Positions 1 to 12,604 of a stretch of DNA of 64,000 bases are shown piece after piece (positions within the stretch are counted from its first letter, which is position 1; each line of letters begins with the position of its first letter). The stretch is from the NCBI GenBank assembly GCA_946699065.1, contig CAMPDV010000521.1, positions 1 to 64,000 on the forward strand, read 5' to 3'. Position numbers and translations under genes: made by a program. The stretch comes from Loxodes magnus (lineage: Eukaryota; Ciliophora; Karyorelictea; Loxodida; Loxodidae). Below the pieces are notes generated by a model that was not told where the DNA came from, searched no databases, and saw only the letters and a list, made by a program, of their open reading frames with translations.

Positions 1-2150
1 TGAATTTATATTTCAGTTTAAGATTTTTTGATTTAAAATATTAAAAAACTTGATAATTCAAAATTGATTAAAAGTCACTTTTATTATTTCCCTTTATACT
101 TAAAATTAATTTAGATTAATAAGACAAGATACTTGGCAAACACATTTTTACAAAATTCCATTTATTAAATATTTCTAAGAGCTTTATTATGTAGTAGAAT
201 ATGAAATTTAAAACTGTTGTAATCAGCATTTGGCAACTGTTTGTTTTAAGATTAAAAATAAATGATTAAGCTCTACCTTTGTTCAGTCTTCATTTTTTGC
301 TAGTTAGTTTAGCAAGAAATTCTGAGATATCTATATTTGGATATTAGTCGTAACTACATGGTCCTGAAATTGACTTGGTAATTAAATTTCAGTATGATAA
401 ATAATGCTTAATTCTGAATTGATTGCTAAAGGTAAATTTTTTAAATCTACTAAGCAAGGAGTAATTTTTCAAGTTTCTTATTATAAACCTCATTAGATCT
501 GATAACTTCTTCTTTAATTAACTAACTAAGATTTTATCATCAAATATAGTTCCTGATCATTTCTATTAAATTTGGTAATAGGTTCTGAACTTAAAGCAAA
601 TCAGAAGCTCATTGAAGTATATTTAATCTGTTTAAAGGTTAATGTTTCCCTGCAGATAAAATTGAGATGCTATCTCTTATTTATGTGAGTATTGTGAAAG
701 TTTGTACTGTAAATATTTGAAACTGTTGTATTTACTAATTGACATTTGAAGATAAAATACTTTAGTCTAATAATATGGTTGAGGACAGTTAGAGTTATCA
801 GAAATAGTAAAAAATTTCATACTTGTTAATCGTAAAAGGATTTATAATATAGAATTTTCCAGTTTAATTACTTTTGTTCTAATACTCACTAATTTTCCTA
901 AGAATTAGCAACTTTATTATTAATTCTTATCTTCAGCATATTCCCATTTTAGTTTAAAAAAGAAGGAAGTAAGGATATAACAAAAGAGGAAAAAGAAATA
1001 AAAATTACTACCTAGGACTAAGATATTAAGAAATTAAGAAAAAACTGACACAAGTTAGGATACCTAACTGCTTAATTTACTTAGGAGTAATTGATGGAGC
1101 AAGGGCTGATATAAACAAAATTTAGAGATTAAAAGAACATTTATTTAATGAGATTCAGGATATGAGGAATTCATTAACTTGTTTTTAAGTATGTATAAAA
1201 GCAAAAATATCTAAACTATAACAGATATAAAAGATAAGGATTAACTAATAAAAGAAAACTATAAACAATAATATCTATAAAATTTCAAAAAGTGAGCTTC
1301 AAAATTAGATTTTATTAAATTGTATAGCTTAGAAAGAGGTAACAAATTGAAAACTAAAAAACTACTTTTAATGACATAAGCACATCTTGGTAAACTATTT
1401 AGCATATTTAAAAAACGTTAATCAATTAATTAATAACAATAAGAAATTGTTATAATAGAAGTAAGTTTTAAACAAATTGAAGGAGATAAAGATAAAAATT
1501 ATGCTGAATTAAAAATTAAAAAAAGGTTTGAATTTGAAATAAAATAATAAATAAAATCTAAAATTTCTATAAAAATGATTGAAAAATAAAAAAGTATAGC
1601 TTGATAAATGTATTTCATTTTTTAATTAAATATACATTAGAACTATGAAAAGCTTTAAAACTAATTTCTTTTTTAATATTCCTATAATTTTTTATAATGT
1701 ATATATATTAAAATTTCTTTAAAACCTATTTTTTAACTACTTTCATAAATTAAGTTTGAGAATAATTTAGATCCTTACAAATAATGACATGTCATTTAAT
1801 AAGCTGCATGTAAAAATTTAAGTTTCTCAGTTATTTCCAAATATCTATTAACAACTTAATGCTATCAAGTAAAATCGATTTAATCTAATTTACATCTATG
1901 AAATTAAATTCCTTTTTTAACATTAATCACAAACATACTAGATTTAAAGAATGAGCACATATAGCAAATAATATTAGGAAATTTAAAATTATTAAGTTAC
2001 TACAAAAAGTAAAAAACAAGTATAAGCTAAATAGCTAAAATTATTTATTTTCAATTAATAAAAAAGATTAATTTACCTCTAAGATTAAAGTATACAACAT
2101 TTTCCATATTTTCATATTTTTATAAATAAATACGAAAAATCCTCCAACTC
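1..2150. other. AT-rich spacer, no gene recognised
   Basis: Very AT-rich sequence (about four fifths A+T or more) with many short homopolymer runs. I found no conserved motif, tandem repeat or RNA-like GC island on either strand. Because TAA, TAG and often TGA are sense here, open frames occur by chance and were not called. Confidence 0.5.
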
Positions 2151-2153
2151 ACA

Positions 2154-2390
2154 ATGACTTAAGATCTCCTACCAGCAAGTATCCATGGAAGAAGCACTGA
2201 ACAAGAATCTTAGTAGGAGCCAAGAGAGAAGACAAAGACTAAAGAGGTATCAATTAACGTTATTGATGAAAGATGTCAGATACTAAGATGGGAGCTATCC
2301 GATCAAGCCCTATAGAAGACGAGACTCACATTCTAACAACGGAATTTCTTATTACTTTTGAGGTGCGGACATTCTCTTGCTCGGTTTTGA
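2154..2390 (+). CDS. Small unidentified ORF in a GC-richer patch
   Basis: Reading TAA/TAG as Gln, an ATG opens a frame of 78 residues that ends at a TGA. The product is rich in Glu, Lys, Arg and Gln (for example EQESQQEPREKTKTKE) and its codons are clearly GC-richer than the flanks, which is why I think it is or was coding. A second frame starting at 2273 is also open for 104 residues (from MSDTKMGAIRSS) and contains a hydrophobic stretch, so either could be the real one, or both may be exons joined by a tiny intron. If TGA is Trp here the first frame runs on but becomes Trp-rich and implausible. No family recognised. Confidence 0.3.
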
Positions 2391-2590
2391 TGTTTCTGCT
2401 TTTTCTCTTTAGATTCTTATTAATTTTTACTTTGCAATTTAATTTGGTAAAAAATGGGCTTAATTTTGAACTGAGGTATAATGATGAGTATAATAAATTA
2501 GATTTGAATCATATAATTTTGGCAATAATGTTCAAGATGGTTATAAATATATTAATGATTTCTTTTGTAAGAAATTTTAAATATTGAAGA

Positions 2591-3840
2591 TAAATCAAAA
2601 TGCATATAATATTCTAATATTAGACTATTGCATTTCCACAATTTTTACATATGACTTAAGATGTCTAATACTATATTACAGACATTATATGAACTAACTG
2701 TAATATTTAGAATTATACAAATTACTTCTCCAAATATGTATATTAAGAGAAATTGAGAGGTTTATAATTAGAAAGGCGTAAAAGAAGAGTTAAAAATAAG
2801 GAGGAAAGAATAATGAAGAACTCTTCATAATATTTAAAAAAGTTTTTGTGATTAAAGGAAATAATTCCGATAATTAGCAAAGTTAAAGGTATGTAGTTTA
2901 AATATAATTTAAGCTTATATGGTATTCTAATTTTAATTAATCTTTTCAATTAATTTATTAAAACTAAAATATTTTTTTTAATAATTCTATAATGAAAATA
3001 ATGGTTAACTTTGAGTATTTAAAGCAGCATAACTTCACTTTCTGTTTATTCTTAAGTGAGTGTCAATGTACTTAATGGTGATATTCTGCTGGTTATTTTC
3101 TACAATCAGGGACTAAATACTCCATATCATAAGATTTAAGCTTTACAGATAGGCACTGAGATACTTTCTCTTAAAGATCTCGAATCCAACTAGCAATCTC
3201 CGAAAGTTGATTGATATATTAAGATCTAAATGTTACTGATGGCATTTTTGATTAAGTAAAGAATAGTAAAATATATATGGTTGTAAAAAAAGTAGGATGA
3301 TTTGCTTAAATAAAATAGTTTTGTTAATATCTGACTATGAATATTATTTAATTTTGATATCCAAAAACATCACTAAAATAATTATAAAATGAATCTAAAA
3401 ATATTTCTAATTTTCTGAGTTAATCAATTAAAAAGATTATTTTTGTACCTTAAAATGTGAAAACTATTAGTATATTTTAAAATGATTTTAATTAATAATG
3501 ATGATATCACTTTAATTATCTTATCTTTATCTTATATATTTTTAAACAAAATCTTTCTCAATCTATTTAAAACGGAATAGATTAAAAAATATTTTCTATT
3601 TCATTATAAATTTCAAAGGCAGTTTATATTAAATCAGAAAAATAAAGACTTAAATAAACTTATTTAGGTTAACAACAAATATTAGCTTCATTTATTTAAA
3701 TAGAAAATTACTGAGAATCATGTCAGATTTTACTAATTTAACTGATAGTATCATAATCAAATAAATATCTAAGCAAAAAGATCTAGTCAAATCATAAATT
3801 AAAGCCCAAAAGGTGATACAAAGATTTATATATACAAAAT
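2591..3840. other. AT-rich spacer
   Basis: No family motif or repeat seen. A 68-codon frame on the minus strand (2743-2949) is only Ile/Leu/Lys/Phe, as AT-rich DNA gives by chance, and was not called. Confidence 0.4.
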
Positions 3841-3847
3841 GTCTAAA

Positions 3848-4380
3848 ATGGGATAATCTTTTGGTAAGATATGGAAAATATTAATTGGGAAGATAGAATA
3901 GAAAATATCATAGGCTTAGATGCAGCTCATTAAACTACAATTTTATATAATCTGAAATTAGGTGAAGTAAAAGCCAATATTCCAATAATAGGGTTTAATT
4001 TGAAACAGTCGAATATAAAAATATAATAATGAGATGTAGGTGGAGCTGATAGAATAGATGCTTTAATATATTAACAAATGGATTAATTTTTGTAGTAGAT
4101 TCTAATGATAGAGAAAGGAAAATGCTAAAGAAGAATTATTTAAAATATTAAAAGAAGATGAATTAAGAAACACTTGCATTTTAGTATTTACAAATAAATA
4201 AGACTACACTAATGCAATGGATATTGAAGAGTTAAAGGAAAAATTACAATTGAATGCAATAATGAAAATTACATATTCCAGGATTATGTGCAATAAATGG
4301 TGATGGTTTGTATGAAGGATTTGACTGGTTGACAAAAGCAATGTGTGGAAATGAAGATAATTTTAAAATATTTGATTAAT
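3848..4380 (+). pseudogene. Decayed ARF-family small GTPase
   Basis: Pieces in three frames line up in order with ARF GTPases: an N-terminus MGQSFGKIWKILIGKI; the P-loop region GLDAAHQTTILYNLKLGE (3913-3966), where the usual GKTT has become HQTT, so the key lysine is lost; switch II WDVGG at about 4030, with the Trp written TGA; GLIFVVDSNDRER; the guanine-specificity motif NKQD near 4191; and a C-terminal GDGLYEGFDWLTKAM. The WRHYF segment after switch II is missing and at least three frameshifts separate the pieces. No intron is visible, so it may be a retrocopy. Functional ARF proteins recruit vesicle coats; this copy cannot bind GTP normally. Confidence 0.8.
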
Positions 4381-4384
4381 GTAA

Positions 4385-5640
4385 GGTTATAAATTAATAA
4401 ATATAAAGGCTAAAATTTTAATATTTAAATCCATTGCTACTTAAATTATTTTAGTCTAAAAACATTTTACTAATAAAATTTCTATTTAAAGTCATAAATA
4501 TAACTATTAAAAATTGATTTTTTATCTATATTTTTCCAAATATTTAAACAAATGAATGTTAGAAAAAATAAAATTATACTATCTATCTTTGATATTTATT
4601 AAGATTAATAAGATATCAAAATTAGGAAATGTTCTAAAGTTAACTCTTTTATTCATCCTAATAAACATGTATGCTAAACTATAGCTGTAATAAAAATTAT
4701 AAATTTAGAGTAAGTAATTTAAACATAGCAAAGATATTCTAGATAATAGAATATTAATAGATAAAACATTAAACTTTTCCTAATAAAATTATTATTTACC
4801 ATAGGAAAAATAGCTATTATGAGCATAAGAATAAACATTTGGTAAACTTAAATATGATCAATAAATTAATAAAGTGATACCATACTTTTATTTAAGATTA
4901 AATTAAATCAAAATTAAACATATTTTAACATCAAAATAAACGCTTAATTTGAAAAATTAACAATTACTGATAAGTTATAGTAAATAAATAATCTTGCTAA
5001 GCTTTAGGTATGAAACTTAATAATAGTATCGAAGTTAGAAAAATGTTTCAAATGCTCATAAATTAATAATTTGTCATTTATATAATTCTCTTAGCATAGT
5101 AAAGTATCATACATTGATTCTCATTTATGTATAAAAAATAAGAATATAAAAACTCATAAAGAAGGAGATTGTTTATAAATTACTTCAAAACAAGTAAAAA
5201 TTTAGAATGCTTTGAAAGGGTTATCTAGATAATTGAAAATCGAAAAACTTAAACCAATTAAGTGTTTTATTTGAAATCTTTGAAATATCCGGAAAAAACA
5301 ATTGAAAATTAAAGGCAATAATTAAGTTTTAATTTTATATCAAGTTAGAAAGGAAAAATTGTTTCTATAATTTAAAAATAAAGAGAAAAATGAATGTACT
5401 ACTGAAGTTTCTTATTTAGAGATCATAAGGATGAAAAAACCTTAAAAATTTAAGAAGGGTTATTATAACTAAGATAATTCGCTAAGTGGCTGAAAGATTT
5501 ATCAAGTGAATAAATTATTTTAATTAAAGGACTGATTGTTGATATAACTATGCTTGAATATCTTAAAGTTAAATTATAATTATTTATTATTTGATAAATC
5601 TTAATCCTCTTAAGGTATCTATTTTAACTATATGGTTTTT
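4385..5640. other. AT-rich spacer
   Basis: No motif, repeat or RNA-like island recognised. The membrane-protein frame called downstream is open some way into this stretch without a convincing start. Confidence 0.35.
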
Positions 5641-5659
5641 AAGTAAAATATTATATTAC

Positions 5660-6665
5660 ATGATTTATTATTAGGATAATTAAGTGAATATATGAGAATA
5701 CTATTATTTCTCTTTTTTATAATTATTTTACCTAAGATATTATAAATTCTAATGTTAATAGCTTACTTAATAAATTGTTAAATTAATTTTATAGACTTTA
5801 GTATATATTGTTTTGATAATTTCCTATTTAGAACTAATTATCTAGTCCCAAAAAGTTATTCTTGATGCCTTAATTTAAGCCTGGCTTATTATTATATTGG
5901 TTCAACTTATGTAAGATTAATGGTAATAGAAAATAAATGAAAAGTATGATAGATTGAGTATAATTATATGGTTTACTAATAACAAATACAAGTATTATTA
6001 TTATATCATACAGTTACTTATTATAATCTATTTAACATTAATTTTAATTATTATATCCTTTTATAAACTAAATACTATTTATATTTTTAATTCCTATATC
6101 ATTTAACATTTATAACAGCATTCTAAAATTATTTAGTTAAAAGTATTAGGGATTTCAATAGCTCTAAGTTTCATTAAAACTTAGATTATTAAAAAGAATA
6201 TTCAATTACAAAGAAAATTAAAAAAAGTGCTTAAGTATAAAATAAAAAGTCTGTAGGAGTATTATTATGTGCTCTAAGAGAGATTCTTAATATGATTTTC
6301 TTGAGGTATGTAGCTATGTTTACTTTATGCTTTAATGAAACTTACTCAAAGCTAATATAGTAACTTAAGGCAAGACTTATATTGGAATATTTCTTGTACT
6401 GTGGATACTAATGAGATTGGCAATTATCTTTTCGAATTAAATTTATTTGGCAATAAATTAAAAATTAATCCTTATATCTAATCTATTATATCCTTAATAG
6501 GTTATTTCCTTTCTTATCTAGCAAAGTTTAAGGTTTTAAAGTATTGTAATTTAATAATAGTTTAAAGGAATAAATTATAGAAGCTATTCTATTAATTTTA
6601 GCTTTAGTAAATGAGATTTATTTTATTTTAAGTTATTTAGTTTAAAAATAACTAAAAATAGATGA
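5660..6665 (+). CDS. Possible multi-pass membrane protein, unidentified
   Basis: One plus frame reads through with TAA/TAG as Gln and TGA as Trp. It has at least five hydrophobic stretches of 15-25 residues (for example YYYIIQLLIIIYLTLILII and IISLIGYFLSYLAKF) separated by a basic Gln/Lys segment and a more polar loop (NISCTVDTNEIGNYLFELN). Base composition of 6330-6450 is GC-richer than the flanks, which supports coding. The start at 5660 is a guess; the frame is open further upstream. AT-rich DNA gives Ile/Leu/Phe-rich frames by chance, so this is tentative and no family is recognised. Confidence 0.3.
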
Positions 6666-6696
6666 AAAAAAAAGGATAAAATTAAGTTTATAGTTT

Positions 6697-7521
6697 TAGA
6701 AAAGAGCTCCAGGATTCACTTGTTTTTGTTCCTGCTCTTTCCTGAACTAAAGGACTGCGTAGGACTACATTAGTCCGCCATCCTTGTCTCTCCCTCATCC
6801 ACTAATTATCGTTATAGTTTCTTCTTCCATTTATATAAAACTCGTTGTTTCTTGAGTTGTAGAATTTCTTTCTGTATACTTATCCTGTTCTTGTTGGTCA
6901 TATTCTGAAAAGTTAGTCTAATATTTATTACTTGTTAATTTTTTCAATTTCTTGTTTCTTCCAGCATTTCTTCCGGCAATGATTTTTCTAGCATAAATAG
7001 CACCGAATCTTTTTGCGATAATAATTGATCTTATTTATTTCTTATTATTAGAATTCCGATTCGATTTCCATTGAAATATTTGATTATTAATCTTATTAAT
7101 CTTATAATTTTTAAATTATTACTTGTTATTATTCTTGTTTTTCTTAAAGTTGCTTTATTTGATATTCAATTTAAGAAAAATGAAATTGGAACATTTGAGT
7201 GACTTCGTTAAATTATTTATCAATTTATTCCAATTTAATTACTATTTACGATTAGATTTTATTTAATGATTCATCTATGGATGGGAATTATAGGTTTAAT
7301 TATTCCATTAATTTTTCTAGTAAGTTTTCTAAATTTTCTATTTTTTATCTTTGCTTTTTCAAGTCATATTGGATATTTGATATCCTTTGCTGAACTGATT
7401 ATGCAAAGGATTCCTTAGATTATTAATCTTTATCTTATTAAGGCTATTCTTCAATTAAATTAGGTTATTCTTATTTTTTCAAGTATTCGTTAATAGAGGT
7501 CTATTATTTCTTAGGTGCAAT
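6697..7521 (-). CDS. MxPKK coiled-coil/zinc-knuckle protein, copy a
   Basis: About 275 residues in one frame without a frameshift. The N-terminus reads APKKQQTSINEYLKKQEQP, the same start as the other MxPKK genes, but the expected ATG is ATT, so the start may be lost or shifted. A long Gln/Glu/Lys coiled coil follows, then a zinc knuckle CYLCQKNHCRKKC (C-x2-C-x3-H-x4-C, about 7000-6960) and a basic tail. One TGA in the tail is read as Trp; stopping there would remove some 70 well-composed residues. No TGA closes the frame; a TAA follows. Sequence upstream (TTTATTATAT) matches that before copies d and e. Zinc knuckle plus coiled coil suggests a gag/ORF1-type nucleic-acid-binding protein; that role is inferred. 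Confidence 0.6.
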
Positions 7522-7559
7522 TTTTCTTTATATAATAAATTAACTAAAATAAATGCAAC

Positions 7560-9660
7560 AAAAATGAGATAGAAAAAAGAATGTAAGTAAAATTAAATGT
7601 AAAAAAAAAATTTAAAGAAAAAATTTTTCAAATCAAAATTAAAATAAAATACTCAAATTTTTTCATATTTTATCTTTCTTTGTCTTTTTTCATATGTTTC
7701 AATTTTATTTTGATTCTCTTTTTTTCTTATTTTCTTTTTATTAGATAAAGTTTTTTGGTGTGTTCTTTACTTTACTTTCAGATTTGTTTATATTGATCTA
7801 TTTTTTTCTATTTATTTAAAAAAAATTAATTTATTTTATTTTTTTGAAAAATGTTAATTTTAGTTCTTTATAATTTACTTTTATTAAAGATTTTTATCTT
7901 AATAATTTAAAAGTTTTGGATATAAACTGGTAGATTTTAAAAGAAGCTAAATATAATTTAAAGATTAACTGATAAAACCATCAGAGGTTTAGAAGAATTA
8001 TTACTATGAAAGAATAGTTTGAGCTAAAGGAAATTAAAAAAAGTAAAAAGTATAGGAATATATCCCATCAACGCAAGATTTTTAAAAATTAAAGAATCTC
8101 AATGAGTCTCCTATTGCTTTTAACATGTTGAATATAACTGCCAAGTAAAGCTGACTAGTAAAAAATGCTTAACCTGCCTGCTTTCAATTTTTTAAATTGC
8201 AAGTTTAGTCTCGGAGCTACGCTACAATGAGAAGTTTAATCTAGCAGTAAAAAGACACTAAGCAACTTTCTTTAAAAGGGAAGAAAAAAGAAAAAAAAAT
8301 CTAAGCTATAAGATTTAAGGATTAAGAAACATGCATATCATTTACTTACCTAATAAGTAGAATCTAGAGTTTAAAACAAAAAACATTTGATAGATTTATT
8401 TTTAAGATTTTCGTAAAATAAAATAGACAACTTCATATTATTCTTTTTTTAAAGGTTTATAATATTGAGGCTAGAAAGTAGATTTACCTTCAAAGTAGCT
8501 GTTTCCTTACATGAATAAATTAAGATAGTTTAGTTGTTGGTTCAATTTTTTTCAGCTTATCTAATTAAAAAATTTATGTTAAAGAAAGACAAACTAAGTG
8601 TAAGAGCGAGGAACTACATATCAATGAGCAGTAAATAGAAATGATTAGAGAAGAAAGCAAGCTCAAGCTGTCCAAAAAACAACTTTAAAGTACTAGCCTC
8701 AGAGTTAATAAATTAATTAAAGTATTTAATTGATTATTTATTATATTGGAGCATTACTAGTTAAACAATAAATTATTAAGATTACTAGACTCAGTATCTT
8801 TAATTAAAGATAATCTAATTCTGTATAATACTTCTTATTTATGTATCTTAATAAACTAACAAGATACATTAAACCTTTAAATATACGATATATTTCATTC
8901 TAAGCTTTTATTTGCAAGAGATTTGTTAATAAGTATATTAAACTAATTTAAAAATAAAATTAAGCTTTAAAGTTTTTTTATGGTAGTTAATATTTTAGGT
9001 TTATTTTAGCTTAGAAATATAAGGAAAATCAAAATAGAGTAGTATTATCTAAATTAAGTAAAGGGAAGTTAAGCAGATAGAGTTTTAAAGGATTAAACTG
9101 ATAATGTTTTTAAGAGACTAAAGTATGAATGCTTTTGTAATTTTGGGGTTTAAATTTATGCCTATTGAATAGTGTAGTGAATGAAGCAGCAAATTCAATC
9201 TAAGATATTGAAAAGTTGGAGAAAAAGACAGCAATTTTTCATATTCCTAAGAAAATTTAAATCTCAAACTATTGCATGAATATTTCAATCTAAATTTTAT
9301 AAAAGCCATTGAATACTTGTAGTTCTAGAAGGATTTACATGTTTTTGTTTTTTTCAAAAGGACAATTCTTAGATTTATAAGTTCAAAGTAGACATTTTGG
9401 CAATCACTTTGGACATGTACATTTCTAATTTAATCGCAGCTTTTTATTTAAGACTTCGATTAATTAAATTTTAGTGACTTCTTTTTTCTATTTAGAAACA
9501 CTGGAATTATATAATATTTAATTCTTCTATAAAACTTTTGTTATTATATTTAATCTATAGAAACAATTGTTAAACCATGCTCAATATCCAATCTGTAACT
9601 ACTTGGAAACTTTAATATTTTTTAAATATCAAGCATGCCTTTTTGTTGCAATTTATTATT
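7560..9660. other. AT-rich spacer with two GC-richer patches
   Basis: Patches at about 8090-8260 and 8590-8700 have more G and C than the surroundings and could be remnants of genes, but I could not match either to a family in any frame. The remainder is plain AT-rich DNA. Confidence 0.35.
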
Positions 9661-9666
9661 TTATTT

Positions 9667-9682
9667 ATTAAGAAAAATTGTT
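9667..9682. repeat. 16-bp target-site duplication, left
   Basis: ATTAAGAAAAATTGTT, repeated identically at 10001-10016 on the other side of the SINE-like insertion. Confidence 0.7.
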
Positions 9683-10000
9683 GATAATTAAAAAGATGGT
9701 GGAAGCTGAGATTGACTTTCTGAATCATACTTTCTGGTTTTATGGCTAGGAACAAGTTCCATTCCTGTCGCTGAGAAAGCCCCTGGTCAAAGTCAACCTT
9801 TGCAAGGGAACGCCTTCCTCTTGATTATCCACTCCTGGTAGGGGCTTGAAGCCTGGCTGCCCATAGTGATGAAGCTCCCTGGCAGCTGCTTTTCGAAAGC
9901 GACAGGATATCCCCGTTATCCCATGAAGGGAGTGTTGGGGTCGTTAAACTGCAAAAAGTTGCAGTCCAAAAACTCTTTGAGTTTAAAATTAAAATTAAAA
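9683..10000 (+). mobile_element. SINE-like GC-rich retroposon, copy A
   Basis: About 300 bp of near 50% GC inside DNA of about 20% GC. It is flanked by a perfect 16-bp direct repeat (ATTAAGAAAAATTGTT at 9667-9682 and 10001-10016) and ends in a (TTAAAA)-type tail, which is the layout of a short retroposon. A box-A-like TGGCTAGG (9743) lies 42 bp before a weak box-B-like GGTCAAAGTCA (9785), compatible with an internal RNA polymerase III promoter. A diverged relative is at 53.73 kb. All frames are largely open under this code, so it could instead encode peptide, but the tail and target duplication favour a retroposed small RNA. The parent RNA is not recognised. Confidence 0.65.
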
Positions 10001-10016
10001 ATTAAGAAAAATTGTT
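10001..10016. repeat. 16-bp target-site duplication, right
   Basis: Second copy of the 16-bp direct repeat, directly after the A-rich tail of the GC-rich insertion. Confidence 0.7.
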
Positions 10017-11528
10017 ATTTAGCAGCTATTTAATTCTAGATTACAAATGATATTCTTGAATCTTTTAATTCAATTTAAGATTTAAAACTCTTATCTTGTA
10101 GGTTTAATTTATTTCTCACTTTCATTATGTTTATTTAAATCCTTTCTCACTATTACTAAAGACTGTATTATTTTTAAATCTTATGACTAAAGTCAACTAG
10201 ACTCAGGATTTATGTAACATTAATTTTAGTTTTAAATAGCTTATATTAGCTAATCTAATACTTATATTATCTCATACTTATTACAAATAAGCATATTATG
10301 TTAAGTTTACTCTTTCTATTAATTTAGAAAATAATAATAGAAGATATTAAAAATATGCTTTCTTTCTTAAAAAGCTTTTAATTTTCTTAGTAACAAACAA
10401 GTTATTTTAAGAAAGAGAGTATTAATAGTGGTAGCAATATAATATAGATTTGTATAGAATAATAGAATTAAGTTTTTATCTTTAAATAATCTAGATTAAT
10501 TTAGGTATTATTAGATTGAAATGATAATTACAAAAATAACATAAATAATAAATATAATATTAGTTTGATATAAAAAGAGAAAGTTATCTAAATGTATTAA
10601 TTATAACTAATCTAATATCTAAATTAAAGAGAAATTAATTAATAACTAATAAAGCTAAAAGGATAAAATATTAAGTATTTTAATAGATATAACTAAACAT
10701 ATTAAAGCTTATTTTAATAATAAAATTAAATATTACTATTTAATAATTGTAAGATAAAATTAGTGATACACCATTTCTAGTTAGTTTAAATATTTACTTT
10801 CTACTACTTCTATTTATTACATTTATATATTTTGCTTATAATCAACATTAAAATAAATTATGTTAGTTTATTATTTTAAGAGAGACCTTTATAAATAAAA
10901 AGTTTTAATGAAATAGTAAGAAAGTGGGCAATTAAAAGAGTTTATCTTATAAATACTAAAAATACTTTTTTTTAAGTAATTTGATGTTTTTTAATATTTA
11001 TTTAAGCTAATTAATAAGAAACTTATTTTATTTCATTTCTTTTAATTAGTAAAAGCTTAAAGAGCTCACTTTTTTTGATTAAATGTAAGTGAAAAGCAAT
11101 AATTAATAACAGTAGATTTAAAAGAATTGTAATATTTTATTTATCATTTAAAAGGGTCTACAACGAAATAAAGTTTTCTTATTAAGAGTCTTTGATTTAA
11201 AGCCAAAATAAATTGTAATTAATAAATGCATATTAAAGTTATTATAATAAGGATATAATTCTTCTTTATAAACTTTTTAAATAATAATTTATCCTTTTAT
11301 TTAAAAGTAAAAGAAATAAAATAATTAAAATTGTAAAATTTTGTATACTATTAGTTTAATATCTTGTCTCGTTTTAAGACAAAAATAGAAAAATATGTTT
11401 AAGAAATAAGATATTTATAAGTATGCTTAATAAATAATTTAATTGCCTAATTATATTGAAATTAAGTAAGTAAAATTAATTGAGTTATTTTAATTAAATA
11501 GTTATTGAAATAAGTTATAAAAATTAAA
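10017..11528. other. AT-rich spacer upstream of the WD40 gene
   Basis: No gene, RNA or repeat recognised. The last part should hold the WD40 promoter, but no element can be named. Confidence 0.4.
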
Positions 11529-12604
11529 ATGGAGAAAAAAGAAAAGCAATTTACTAAAAGTATTTTTTTAAGAAAACTCTTAAGAGCGAGAAACCATATT
11601 TTAGGGAAAATATCTCTACTTCATTTTAAGTATGAAATTCTGCCCAACTTATGCTACTAAAAGTTAATAAACAAGATCAGTTATGACCAAAGTAAAGGTA
11701 TTTCTTTAATATTTTTTAGACTAAGTCCTCACTGGTCACACTTCAGTTGTTTACTCGGTAGCCATATCAAGTGACCTGAATTGAATTGTATCAGGTTTAG
11801 GATATCCTGAATATTCGATAAAGATCTGGAATTTCCAAACAGGTGCTCTCCTAAGAACTATAACGGGACATACTGGTTCAATTTTCTCGGTAGTAATATC
11901 CTCAGACTCTAGCTATATAGTATCAGGATCTTCTGACAAAACCATAAAGATCTGAAATTAATTGACTGGTTCTCTCTTAAGAACTTTAACGAGTCATACT
12001 TCATATGTTAACTCGGTAGTAATCTCCCCTGACTCTAATTATATCGTATCAGGATCTTATGACAAAACCATAAAGATCTGAAATTTCCTCAATGGTGATC
12101 TCCATAAAAACTATAACGGGACATACTTCTTTCATTTACTCGGTAGTACTCTCCTATGACTCTAGATATATTATATCGGGATCTTCTGATACAACTATAA
12201 AGATCTGGGATTTCTAGACTGGTCAGCTTGTGCGAACTCTTACTGGGCATTCAGACTTAGTTTTATTGGTGATAGTGTCTAAGGATAATAGGTATATAAT
12301 ATCTGATTCTGGTGACAGTACTATTAAGATATGGGACTTCTCTTCTGGTTAGTGTATTCGTACTCTTTAAGGTCATGCAGATGTTATATCAAGTATTCAG
12401 TTAAGTGTTGATTCAAGTGTTATATTTTCTGGTTCTGGTGACAGAACAATCAAGATATGGAACTTTGATAAGGGAGAGTGTATATAGACTTTAAAAGGGC
12501 ATGCAGGATCAATATATTCTATAGCATTGAGTGTTGATAATAGATGGTTGGTATCGGGAGGAGGATGGGACAATACGATAAGAAAATGGAGAGTTTCGAG
12601 TTGA
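11529..12604 (+). pseudogene. WD40-repeat protein, copy 1 (one frameshift)
   Basis: Exon 1 (11529-11697) encodes 56 residues from MEKKEKQFTKSIFLRKLL; a 22-nt intron follows; exon 2 (11720-12604) carries about seven WD40 repeats with the usual GH...SV...S-D-TIKIW pattern, ending in IRKWRVSS and TGA. A WD40 propeller is a protein-interaction scaffold. Three Trp positions are TGA and seven are TGG. One extra base near 12100-12108 breaks the frame (880 bases from the first full codon of exon 2 to the stop, one more than a multiple of three), confirmed by alignment with the intact copy at 49.8 kb. Otherwise well preserved and GC-richer than its surroundings, so decay is recent or the insertion is a sequencing error. 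Confidence 0.85.
11698..11719 (+). other. 22-nt intron in WD40 copy 1
   Basis: Begins GTATTT and ends TTTTAG. Removing these 22 bases joins exon 1 to the WD40 frame as K-D-Q-V-L-T-G-H. The paralogue has a 20-nt intron at the same place; the two lengths leave different remainders modulo 3, yet both restore the frame when removed. Confidence 0.75.

Noticed and set aside
9690..9990. GC island as U2/U3 snRNA, RNase P, SRP or tRNA gene
   Set aside because: A few words resemble U2 (TTATGGCTAGG..CAAGT) but the branch-site pairing GUAGUA is absent, and none of the diagnostic boxes of the other RNAs are present.
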